A stretch of 6,472 nucleotides of DNA from Rhodospirillales bacterium (GTDB lineage Bacteria > Pseudomonadota > Alphaproteobacteria > JAREAF01). The notes below the pieces were generated by a model, which ran no database searches, had not been told where the DNA came from, and saw nothing but the letters and a program-made list of their open reading frames with translations. A program made the position numbers and the translations under genes. Positions 1-6,200 of the stretch are shown here, in pieces. Location: positions 1 to 6,472 of the forward strand of contig JAREAF010000175.1 of assembly GCA_029240475.1 (NCBI GenBank), written 5' to 3'. Position 1 is the first letter of the stretch; every line of letters starts with the position of its first letter.

Positions 1-46
1 AAATGACCTGATACCCGTCGAAGTGCAGGATCTGAGTCTTGGGCAT
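1..46 (-). CDS. Possible 5' end of a leftward gene (partial, unrecognised)
   Basis: On the minus strand an ATG at 46-44 opens a frame that runs off the left edge and begins MPKTQILHFDGYQVI. The composition looks protein-like. The same frame is open upstream of that ATG for about 22 more codons but offers no better start codon. No clear Shine-Dalgarno sequence precedes the ATG. Only 13 bp would separate this start from the start of the rightward TIGR02444 frame at 60, which leaves no room for a divergent promoter. I do not recognise a family from 15 residues. It could be chance coding on the strand opposite a short spacer. Confidence 0.2.
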   Translation of the reverse strand, partial: MPKTQILHFDGYQVI

Positions 47-59
47 CTTGTTGATCTTG

Positions 60-563
60 ATGAATGGCGCCCAATATGGGCCCGACCACCCGTTCTGGAC
101 CTTTTCGCTCGCGCTCTATGGCCGGCCCGGCGTGGCCCCGGCCTGACTGGAGCTTCAGGACAGCTTCAGCTGCGACTTCAATATGATGCTGTTCCCGATC
201 AGGTCGGCCCGCTGCGCCACAGCGCTCGGGCCAAAGGAGTTCGAGCATCTGGATGCGGCGGTCGCGCCCTGGCGGGTGGGGGTTGTGGAGCCGATCCGGT
301 CCCTGCGCCGACGGCTCAAGGCCGATCCGCTTGGCGCCGCGCCGGAGCTGGCGGAGGCTTGCCGGCAGGCGCTGCTCAAGGCCGAGCTCGATGCCGAGCG
401 CGCGGCGCAGGAGCTGCTCGCCCGCGCCCTTCCGCTGCCAGCGGCGGCGCAGGCGTTGGATCGCGAGCAGGCCCGGCTCAATCTGGAGGCCTGTTTCGCT
501 TGGCGCGGCATCGACTCGGCCACCGCGCGCCAATTGGCCGCAACGATCCTGGCGGCGCTCTAG
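60..563 (+). pseudogene. TIGR02444 family protein, interrupted by an in-frame TGA
   Basis: Read from the ATG at 60, this frame gives MNGAQYGPDHPFWTFSLALY and continues through GRPGVAPA to a TGA at 144-146. It then resumes in the same frame as LELQDSFSCDFNMMLF and runs to a TAG at 561-563. The FWxFSLALY...PGVA...LxLQD...VN-like opening and the DAAVAPWR...V.P.R.LRRRLKADPLG middle are the hallmarks I know from the TIGR02444 family, whose function is unknown. Without the stop the protein would have 168 codons including the TGA, about normal for the family. The residue normally seen at the TGA position is Cys (TGC), so one C-to-A change explains the stop. A nearby AGG (Arg, 201-203) stands where the family usually has Trp. 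An in-frame ATG pair at 183/186 could restart translation and give a 126-aa C-terminal part lacking the conserved N-terminus. The rest of the frame is intact. The family call is good; whether the gene is truly dead or the base is an error cannot be decided here. Confidence 0.7.
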
Positions 564-1177
564 ACCTCTTTCGGCGGCAGCACGCGCTTGCGGCCGCCTC
601 CCTTCTCGCCCCAGCGGCGGACTGTGCCGGAGTCGAGTCCGAACAGGTCGAGCACGCGCCCCAGCGTGTGGTCCACCATCTCCTCCAGGCTCTGCGGCCG
701 CGCATAGAAGGCCGGCACCGGCGGGGCAATGATCGCCCCCATCTCGGTCAGCGCCAGCATGGCCCGCAAATGCCCCAGATGGAGGGGGGTCTCGCGGACC
801 AGCAGCACCAGCCGCCGGCGCTCCTTCAAGGTGACGTCGGCGGCGCGGGTGAGGAGGCTGGAGCCCGTGCCCGCGGCGATCTCTCCGAGGCTCCTGACGG
901 AGCAGGGCGCGACCACCATGCCCATGGTCCGGAACGATCCCGAGGAGAGCGCCGCGCCCAGGTCCCCAACCGGGTAGACGGCATCGGCCAACGCCTGCAC
1001 CGCCGAGACCTTCAGGTCCGTCTCGTAAGCCAGCGTCAGCTCGGCCGAGCGGCTCATCACCAGATGCGTCTCGACCGGCAATTTCTTCAGCAATTCCAAT
1101 AGTCTGACGCCGTAGATCACCCCCGATGCGCCGCTGATCCCGACCACCAGCCGGGCGGGTTCCTTCTGTTCCGTCAT
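560..1177 (-). CDS. ubiX: Flavin prenyltransferase UbiX
   Basis: The 205-aa product is a full-length UbiX/Pad1-type flavin prenyltransferase. It joins dimethylallyl phosphate to FMN to make the prenylated FMN used by UbiD-family decarboxylases, including the one in ubiquinone synthesis, and acts in the cytosol. Visible motifs: the FMN-binding GISGASG near residues 13-19; Glu52 in AYET; SGSF at 79-82; APCS at 90-93; and the run from Arg111 through TLKERR (Lys118) and LVRETPL (Glu129). Tyr158 follows APPVPAF, and Arg174 lies in the DHTLGRVLDLFG segment. The spacing of Arg111, Lys118, Glu129, Tyr158 and Arg174 matches the known active-site residues of Pseudomonas UbiX at a constant offset, so it should be active. 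I chose the ATG at 1177 because GGAGGAGGAG lies 10 nt upstream and because the longer upstream frame adds 23 unlike residues. No UbiD partner is in the window. Its stop overlaps that of the convergent TIGR02444 frame. Confidence 0.96.
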   Translation of the reverse strand: MTEQKEPARLVVGISGASGVIYGVRLLELLKKLPVETHLVMSRSAELTLAYETDLKVSAVQALADAVYPVGDLGAALSSGSFRTMGMVVAPCSVRSLGEIAAGTGSSLLTRAADVTLKERRRLVLLVRETPLHLGHLRAMLALTEMGAIIAPPVPAFYARPQSLEEMVDHTLGRVLDLFGLDSGTVRRWGEKGGGRKRVLPPKEV

Positions 1178-1187
1178 GGACGTGCGG

Positions 1188-1197
1188 CTCCTCCTCC
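1188..1197 (-). promoter_or_regulatory. Ribosome binding site of ubiX
   Basis: On the minus strand this reads GGAGGAGGAG and ends 10 nt before the ATG at 1177. It fixes the ubiX start at 1177 rather than the longer frame beginning at 1246. Confidence 0.7.
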
Positions 1198-1216
1198 GGC
1201 GCCCTCCTGAGGGTCG

Positions 1217-1246
1217 TTTACAACCCGCTTGGGAGGGGCGTAGCAT
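1217..1246 (+). promoter_or_regulatory. Candidate sigma-70 promoter for the DUF465 gene
   Basis: TTTACA at 1217-1222 (5 of 6 to the -35 consensus) and TAGCAT at 1241-1246 (4 of 6 to the -10) are 18 bp apart in the divergent spacer. They would start a transcript near 1253 with a leader of about 38 nt before the ATG at 1291. This is a consensus match by eye only. I see no equally good leftward promoter for ubiX in the same spacer. Confidence 0.35.
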
Positions 1247-1278
1247 CGATGGAGAAGGATGCCGTGTCGACCGATATC

Positions 1279-1284
1279 GGAGGT
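1279..1284 (+). promoter_or_regulatory. Ribosome binding site of the DUF465 gene
   Basis: GGAGGT lies 6 nt before the ATG at 1291. It supports this start over an in-frame ATG at 1249, which has no such site and would add 14 residues not expected in the family. Confidence 0.75.
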
Positions 1285-1290
1285 GCTGAT

Positions 1291-1470
1291 ATGTCGCGTG
1301 AGGAGCATCTGCAGGTCCTCAAGGAAAAGCATGCAGGTCTCGAAGACCTGATCCGACAGGAAGAGATGCGACCCCTCCCGGACACTGGATTGATCACGCA
1401 GCTGAAGCGGCAGAAGCTGAGACTGAAAGACGAGATGATGGAGATCGCCGACGGCGAAAGCCGCCACTAG
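1291..1470 (+). CDS. YdcH-like DUF465 family small protein
   Basis: The 59-aa product begins MSREEHLQVLKEKHAGLED and contains RPLPDTGLITQLKRQKLRL followed by KDEM. This is the DUF465 (YdcH) layout: a first helix with an LKEKH core, a short turn with a P.PD motif, and a second basic helix containing LKRxKLRLKDE. The product should be a soluble helical hairpin, probably a coiled-coil dimer. The family has no well-established function. Family members often exceed one copy per alphaproteobacterial genome. The gene is divergent from ubiX and ends before a hairpin-containing spacer. Start choice rests on the GGAGGT site six nt upstream. There are no membrane segments and no cysteines. Confidence 0.9.
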   Translation: MSREEHLQVLKEKHAGLEDLIRQEEMRPLPDTGLITQLKRQKLRLKDEMMEIADGESRH

Positions 1471-1520
1471 AGCGGACTGGAAGCCCGGCGTCAGTCGCCG
1501 CTCCCCTTGGCAGCGAAGGA

Positions 1521-1542
1521 GGCGCCCCTCTCCGAGGGCGCC
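1521..1542. terminator. Hairpin between the convergent DUF465 and gapR genes
   Basis: GGCGCCC and GGGCGCC form a perfect 7-bp GC-rich stem around an 8-nt loop, or a slightly longer stem with one bulge. It sits in the 114-bp gap between two genes that face each other, where a shared terminator would be expected. Neither side has a proper T tract, so Rho-independent activity is uncertain. Confidence 0.4.
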
Positions 1543-1584
1543 CGGCCGGGCCAATACGGCCGCAGCGCTGGTAGATCCCTCTCC

Positions 1585-1851
1585 CTACTCCAGGCCGATC
1601 GCCCGCTTGTAGAGGTCGAGCAGCTCTTCCTGCTCGCGCCGGTCGGCATTGTCCATGCGCCTCAGCCGGATCAGCTGGCGCATGATCTTGGTGTCGAAGC
1701 CGACGCTCTTGGCCTCGGAATAGACTTCCTTGATGTCGCCGCTGAGCGCGGTCTTCTCCTCCTCCAGCCGCTCGATCCGCTCGATGAAGGATTTCAGCCG
1801 CTCGCCGGCGATGCCGCCGGCATCGGCGGGCTTGCGCGCACCCTCGGCCAT
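1585..1851 (-). CDS. gapR: GapR-like nucleoid-associated protein (DUF2312)
   Basis: The 88-aa product matches the DUF2312/GapR family in length and layout. After a variable N-terminus come ERLKSFIERIERLEEEKTAL (about residues 17-36), then IKEVYSEAKSVGFDTKIMRQ (about 40-59), then LIRLRRMD and a C-terminal EEQ/LLDLYKRAIG helix. In Caulobacter, GapR forms clamps around overtwisted DNA, for example ahead of replication forks and at the 3' ends of genes, and stimulates gyrase and topoisomerase IV. That role is inferred here by family. The conserved basic residues of the DNA-facing helices (KEVY, KS, KIMR, RLRR) are present. A modest GGGGAA site lies 9 nt before the ATG. The upstream neighbour on the same strand is the DUF1244 gene, 125 bp away, so the two may be co-transcribed or gapR may use the promoter proposed at 1917-1945. 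Confidence 0.93.
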   Translation of the reverse strand: MAEGARKPADAGGIAGERLKSFIERIERLEEEKTALSGDIKEVYSEAKSVGFDTKIMRQLIRLRRMDNADRREQEELLDLYKRAIGLE

Positions 1852-1916
1852 GGTCCGGACTTCCCCTGATTTCTGCCGCGCCCGGCGGATGCCCCGCGCG
1901 GGCGGCGAAGGCCGGG

Positions 1917-1945
1917 AACATATCGGCCGGGCCGGCTGGGCGCAA
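1917..1945 (-). promoter_or_regulatory. Candidate promoter for gapR
   Basis: On the minus strand TTGCGC (1945-1940) and TATGTT (1922-1917) are separated by 17 bp. This would start transcription near 1910, about 60 nt upstream of the gapR ATG. Both boxes are partial matches (3 of 6 and 4 of 6). The rest of the 125-bp DUF1244-gapR gap (1852-1976) shows nothing else I can name. Confidence 0.25.
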
Positions 1946-1976
1946 GCCAGGCGTGGCCGCGCTCGAGGCGCGCCGC

Positions 1977-2270
1977 TCAGTGCTTATGCGTGGCGGAGAA
2001 CTTGGCCTGCTGGTCGGGGGAGGCCTCCTTCTGGTGCTTGGCCTTCCACTCCTCGTAAGGCATGCCGTAGATGATCTCGCGCGATTCGGCGTCGGTCAGG
2101 GGAATGCCGATCTCGGCCGCTTCGGCCCGGTACCATTTCGACAGGCAGTTGCGGCAGAAGCCGGCGAGATTCATCAAATCGATGTTTTGCACATCGGTGC
2201 GTTCGCGCAGATGCTGCACCAGCCGGCGGAAGGCGGCGGCCTCCAGCTGCGTGCGGGTCTTCTCGTCCAT
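1977..2270 (-). CDS. DUF1244 domain-containing protein
   Basis: The 97-aa product begins MDEKTRTQLEAAAFRRLVQH and continues with LRERTDVQNIDLMNLAGFCR, then NCLSKWYRAEAAEIGIPLTD, and ends past EIIYGMPYEEWKAKHQ. These are the conserved blocks of DUF1244 (PF06844), a small helical family common in alpha- and gammaproteobacteria with no assigned function. A CxxC pair (Cys39 and Cys42, in GFCRNCLSKW) could bind a metal or be redox active. The C-terminal tail after residue 80 is charged and ends in HKH. I chose the ATG at 2270 because AGGAGG lies 9 nt upstream and the family begins here; the longer frame to 2534 would run into the divergent sulfotransferase gene. It lies directly upstream of gapR on the same strand. 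To my knowledge these two families are often neighbours in alphaproteobacteria. Confidence 0.92.
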   Translation of the reverse strand: MDEKTRTQLEAAAFRRLVQHLRERTDVQNIDLMNLAGFCRNCLSKWYRAEAAEIGIPLTDAESREIIYGMPYEEWKAKHQKEASPDQQAKFSATHKH

Positions 2271-2279
2271 GGCGGCGGT

Positions 2280-2285
2280 CCTCCT
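2280..2285 (-). promoter_or_regulatory. Ribosome binding site of the DUF1244 gene
   Basis: AGGAGG on the minus strand ends 9 nt before the ATG at 2270. It selects the 97-aa product over the 185-aa frame that begins at 2534. Confidence 0.7.
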
Positions 2286-2343
2286 CGAGCGGTCGGCTTT
2301 CATATAGAGCGCGCGCGCGGCCTGCGAAACCCCGGTAAGCCGG

Positions 2344-2372
2344 CTGAACGAACAGGGCCGATCCTGTATGAT
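2344..2372 (+). promoter_or_regulatory. Candidate promoter for the sulfotransferase gene
   Basis: TATGAT at 2367-2372 is a good -10 box (5 of 6). With a 17-bp spacer the -35 would be CTGAAC (2344-2349), a weak 3 of 6 match. Transcription from about 2379 would leave a leader of roughly 37 nt before the ATG at 2416. This -10 overlaps the ATG at 2368, which argues against that codon as the start. The divergent spacer also holds an alternating GC run at 2309-2319 in the DUF1244 leader. Confidence 0.3.
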
Positions 2373-2415
2373 CCTTTCGCATAGCACGTTCAGGACAAAT
2401 CGGCGCGCGAAACGA

Positions 2416-3231
2416 ATGAACCGACGGATCCACTTCATCTCCGGCCTGCCGCGGGCCGGCTCCACCCTCCTCACGGCGCTGCTGCGGCAGAACCCGCGCT
2501 TCTGCGCCGGCATCTCCAGCCCAATGGCCGGCATCTATGTCGCGCTTCAGGAGGCCGTCAGCGCCAAGGGTGAGTCCTCGGTCTTTCTCGACGACCCCGC
2601 GCGCGAGCGCATCCTCAAAGCGGCGTTCCGGTCCTTATACGAGACGGTGGAGGAGGGGAGGACCATCTTCGACAGCCACCGCCTGTGGTGCGCCAAGCTG
2701 TCCGGCCTCAAGCGCCTGTTCCCCGAGGCGCGGATCGTGGCCTGCGTGCGGCACGTGCCCTGGGTCATGGATTCCTTCGAGCGGCTGATCCGCTCCAATC
2801 CGTTCCAGCTCTCCGGCATCTTCTCCTATGACGGCGCGAACACGGTCTATGGCCGCCTGGAGGGCCTCGCCAAGGAAAGCGGGACAGTGGGCTTCGCCTG
2901 GAACGCGCTGAAGGAGGCCTATTACGGCGAGGATGCCGACCGGCTGATGGTGGTGCGGTATGAAAGCCTGACCGCAAAGCCGCGCGAGACGCTGCGGCGC
3001 CTCTATGAGCTCTTGGGCGAGCCGTGGTTTGAGCACGATCTGGAGAATGTCGCCTTCGACGCCGAGGAATTCGACCGGCGGCTTGGCACTCCGGGCCTGC
3101 ATCGCGTCCGCGCGAAGGTCGCACGGGAAGAGCGGCAGACGGTCCTGCCGCCGGACCTCTTCCGCAAATATGAGGGCGACTCGTTCTGGGAGAACGCGGC
3201 CGCCAACCTGCGCAAGGTGATCGTCATCTAG
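2416..3231 (+). CDS. Sulfotransferase family protein (PAPS-dependent)
   Basis: The 271-aa product has the P-loop-like site for the 5'-phosphosulfate of PAPS near its N-terminus: IHFISGLPRAGSTLL, with GLPRAGST at residues 10-17. The second PAPS-binding element follows as IVACVRHVPWVMDSFERL (107-124), in which Arg112 and Ser120 would hold the 3'-phosphate. VVRYESLTAKP (179-189) and the late HRVRAKV segment are also typical of bacterial members of the Sulfotransfer_3 type. It should transfer a sulfuryl group from PAPS to a hydroxyl or amine. The acceptor (carbohydrate, lipid, small molecule or protein tyrosine) cannot be read from the sequence. There is no signal peptide or membrane segment, so it is probably cytosolic. 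I placed the start at 2416 because the PAPS site of the family lies close to the N-terminus; an in-frame ATG at 2368 adds 16 unlike residues. No good Shine-Dalgarno precedes 2416. Its neighbours give no pathway, since no cysDNC-type or other sulfation gene is in view. Confidence 0.88.
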   Translation: MNRRIHFISGLPRAGSTLLTALLRQNPRFCAGISSPMAGIYVALQEAVSAKGESSVFLDDPARERILKAAFRSLYETVEEGRTIFDSHRLWCAKLSGLKRLFPEARIVACVRHVPWVMDSFERLIRSNPFQLSGIFSYDGANTVYGRLEGLAKESGTVGFAWNALKEAYYGEDADRLMVVRYESLTAKPRETLRRLYELLGEPWFEHDLENVAFDAEEFDRRLGTPGLHRVRAKVAREERQTVLPPDLFRKYEGDSFWENAAANLRKVIVI

Positions 3232-3269
3232 CATCCCGCTCCCGCAGCTTGCGCTGCTGGAGCGGGATG
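3232..3269. terminator. Bidirectional hairpin between the sulfotransferase and autotransporter genes
   Basis: A long near-perfect inverted repeat starts at the base after the sulfotransferase stop codon. An outer 11-bp stem (CATCCCGCTCC with GGAGCGGGATG) is followed by one C/T mismatch, then an inner 5-bp stem (GCAGC with GCTGC) closed by the tetraloop TTGC. It ends 5 bp before the stop codon of the convergent autotransporter gene, so it can serve both transcripts. No T run follows on either side, so it may act as a stability hairpin or with Rho. Confidence 0.7.
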
Positions 3270-3274
3270 TCGAC

Positions 3275-6200
3275 CTAGAGCCCGATCTTGAGCCTTGCCT
3301 CGGCTCCGTGCGCGGTGTCGTCGGCGCCGAACTGGCCGTCATAGCCGAGGGTGAGGTCGACGCCCGCTCCGAGCGCCACGCCGAGCGCCACGCCGACCAG
3401 CGCGCTGTTGCGGCTGACCTCAGCCCCCTGGATGCGGAAGGTCCCTCCGCCGCCGAGGAAACTCGCATCGACTTCGCGCTCGGTGTCGGCCAGCTCATGC
3501 GCCCAGGCGAGCGAGGCGCTGAGGCGGAAGGCCGGCGAGGGGGCGAAGCTCGCCCGCGCACCGAGGGTGGAGCGCAGGCTCGTGGTCGAGCGGCCGTCCA
3601 CCTCGAGCCCCGCGCCGCCGGCCCCGCTCTCCTCGTAGCTCTCGTCGGAGAGGTGCGTCACCGCCAGGCCGGCCACCGGCTCCAGCCCGAGGGCGCCCAG
3701 CTGCATGAGATAGCCGACCTCGGCCGCGGCCGAGAGCTCGTGGCCGGCATAGTCGCCCTCGGCGGTCTGATCGAAGCCGCCAGTCGTGATCTGCCGCTCG
3801 GTCTCGTTGTCGTGATAGGCGTAGCCCACTAGCCCGCGGACGGAGAGCGCGCCCATGCGCGTGCCGCCATAGGCGGCGAGGCGATAGCTGTGGATCTCGC
3901 CCTCCTGCTCGACCGCGTCGAGATCGAGATCGCTGTGGGCAGAGCCCGCGCCGAGGCCGACCACCGTCGTCTCCGAGAGCGCCCAGTCGTAGCCGGCCAT
4001 CAGCCCGGCGGTCGAATGGTCGAGATCGTGCGCGCCGGTGCCGTCCTCGTCGCCATCGACCTCGCCGAACAGGCCGTGCGCGCGCACCCACACGCCCGTC
4101 GCCGCGGGACCCGTCGCGCCGGCCATGGCGGCCGCGACAGAGACCTCCGGCGTGGCGCCCGCCTCGTCCAGCGCCAGCTGGCCCAGCGAGAAGGCGCTCT
4201 GGCCGTTGCCGCCGCCCAGGGTGCCGAGGCGCTGGAACAGCGAGCCCTGGAACAGCTGCGCGTTGGCGAGCGGCGCGGTCGGCATGTCGGCATTGATCTC
4301 GCCCGCGAGCGCGTCGAACGCGTCGCGTGCGCCGTCCTCGTCCAGCTTGTTGATCTCGTTCACGACCTCGGCGAGGTCGGGGTCCTCAGGCTCGCCGCCG
4401 AGATACTCCAAGGCGTCGGCCACCTCCATCTGATTGTCGGTCAGGGCCACGTCGGTGAAGGTCTGCTCCTGCCCGGTCACCGTGACGATGTATTGCGTGC
4501 CGCTGACCATGCCGGAGAAGATGAAGAAGGCCGAGCCGTCCGTCAGCGACGCGAAGTCGCCGGCGATGCCATCCCCGGTCTCTATGGCAACGAAGCTCGC
4601 GCCGAGCGCCAGCGTGTCATCGACATTGGCCGTGTCGATGAAGATCGACCCGCCGGCAAGGCTCGCACTATTGGTGACGTTCAGCGCCGGCGATGACCCA
4701 ATCCGTGCGTCGAAGGTGCCGCCGCTCGCATTGTAGAAGGCGACCGTGAGGGGGCTGACGGCGTCGCTGCGCAGCGTCCCCGCGCCCGAGACCTGTCCGC
4801 TGATGATGCCGGTGCAGGTAAGGACAGTCCCCGACTTCAGAATGACGGCGGGGCCGTCAACGCTGCCGTCGACCTGCAGCGTCCCTTGGGTCACCGTGGT
4901 TCCGCCGGCGAAGCTGTTGGCGCCGTTCAGAACGAGAGTGCCTGCGCCGGATTTCACCAGTGGTCCTGTCCCCGAAATCTCGCCATCGAGGATCAAGATG
5001 TGCCCGTTCGTGTCGAAGATGCCGCTCGACCCAAGCACAAAGGCATTGTCGATTGCGAAGTCCGCGTCCGAGCGCAGCGTAGCGCCGTCCAGCGTGATGG
5101 TCCCGCTGCCGAGATTGGCATCGCTCGAGACTGCGACCGTGCCGTCGTTGATATTCAGCGCGCCCATGTTGTTGGTCCCACCCAGGATGAGCGTGCCGGC
5201 GCCGAGCTTCGTGAGCGCTCCGGTGCCGGTCAGATCCTGATCGAGGGTGAAGCTGTTGCCGGCATCGGCGATGTTGATGGCGCCGGCGAACGCGCCCCAC
5301 TGGACCCTTCGGTTGAGGGAGGTAAAGCAGGAGCCTGTGATATCGAAGTCGCCGCCATTGAAGATCAGCAGGCTGCCCGTGCTTCCCGTGGCGCCCAGAT
5401 TTGCATCCGAGGAGACGCTGAGGATGCCGCTGAAAAGCACCGTCGGGCCGGTATGGCTGTTCGTGCCGGTCAGGCTCAGTTTGCCGCCGCCGGTCTTGCT
5501 CACAGTCCCGGTGCCGCTCATCTGCCCGGTATAGGTGCCGTCGCCGCCCTGCGCGAAGACCACGGCGGCATGGTTGACGACATTGCCTTGGATGCCGGTG
5601 GAGTCGCCCCACAGGATTCCGTCGCTCACCGTGGTGCCGCCGGAATAGGTGTTCGCGCCGCTGAGGAGGAGGATGCCTGTGCCGTCCTTGGTGAGACGGC
5701 CGGCGCCGCTGATCACGCCAGACATCGTCAGGTTGTTGCTTTGGGTGTCGATGATGCCGCCGCCAGCGAGGAGCGTGGCGTTGTTCTCGGTCGCGAAGGT
5801 GGCGTCCGCGCGCAGGGTGCCGCTGTCGAACACGAGATCGCCGACGCCGAGCTCGGCGTCGCTCGAGGCGGCGACCGTGCCCCCGCCGATGGTGAGGCCG
5901 TTCTGCATGTTCGCGCCGTTGAGGACCAGCGTGCCCGCGCCGGTCTTCACCAAAGCGCCGCCCGCGCCGAGGCTCTGATTGAGGGTGAAGGTGGCGGCGG
6001 AATCCTCGACGTCTATCCCGCCGCCGGCGGCGCCCCAGGCGATGGTGCGGCCGGTCATGGTATAGGCGGTGCCGGCGATCTGCAGCGTGCCGCCGTTGAA
6101 GGAGAGCCCTCCCGAGGCCGCGCCGAGCTTGGCGTCGCTCGTCACCCGGACGGTGCCGCCGTTGAGCGCCGTGCCGCCCTGGTAGGCGTTGTTGGCGACC

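Noticed and set aside
144..182. TGA at the family Cys position as a selenocysteine codon
   Set aside because: No convincing bacterial SECIS hairpin follows; the bases after it show only a short direct repeat (AGCTTCAG at 151-158 and 162-169). The family is not known to be a selenoprotein.
23..1102. A 359-aa rightward open frame across the TIGR02444 and ubiX region
   Set aside because: It is a high-GC shadow of two well-recognised reading frames (TIGR02444 and ubiX), has a Gly/Arg/Ala-rich composition and matches no family I know.
2309..2319. Alternating GC run in the DUF1244 leader as a Z-DNA or regulatory element
   Set aside because: Only 11 bases long in GC-rich DNA; no repeat or symmetry around it makes it stand out from chance.
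1977..2534. The 185-aa long form of the DUF1244 gene
   Set aside because: The first 88 residues are unlike the family and overlap the start of the divergent sulfotransferase. AGGAGG at 2280-2285 supports the ATG at 2270.
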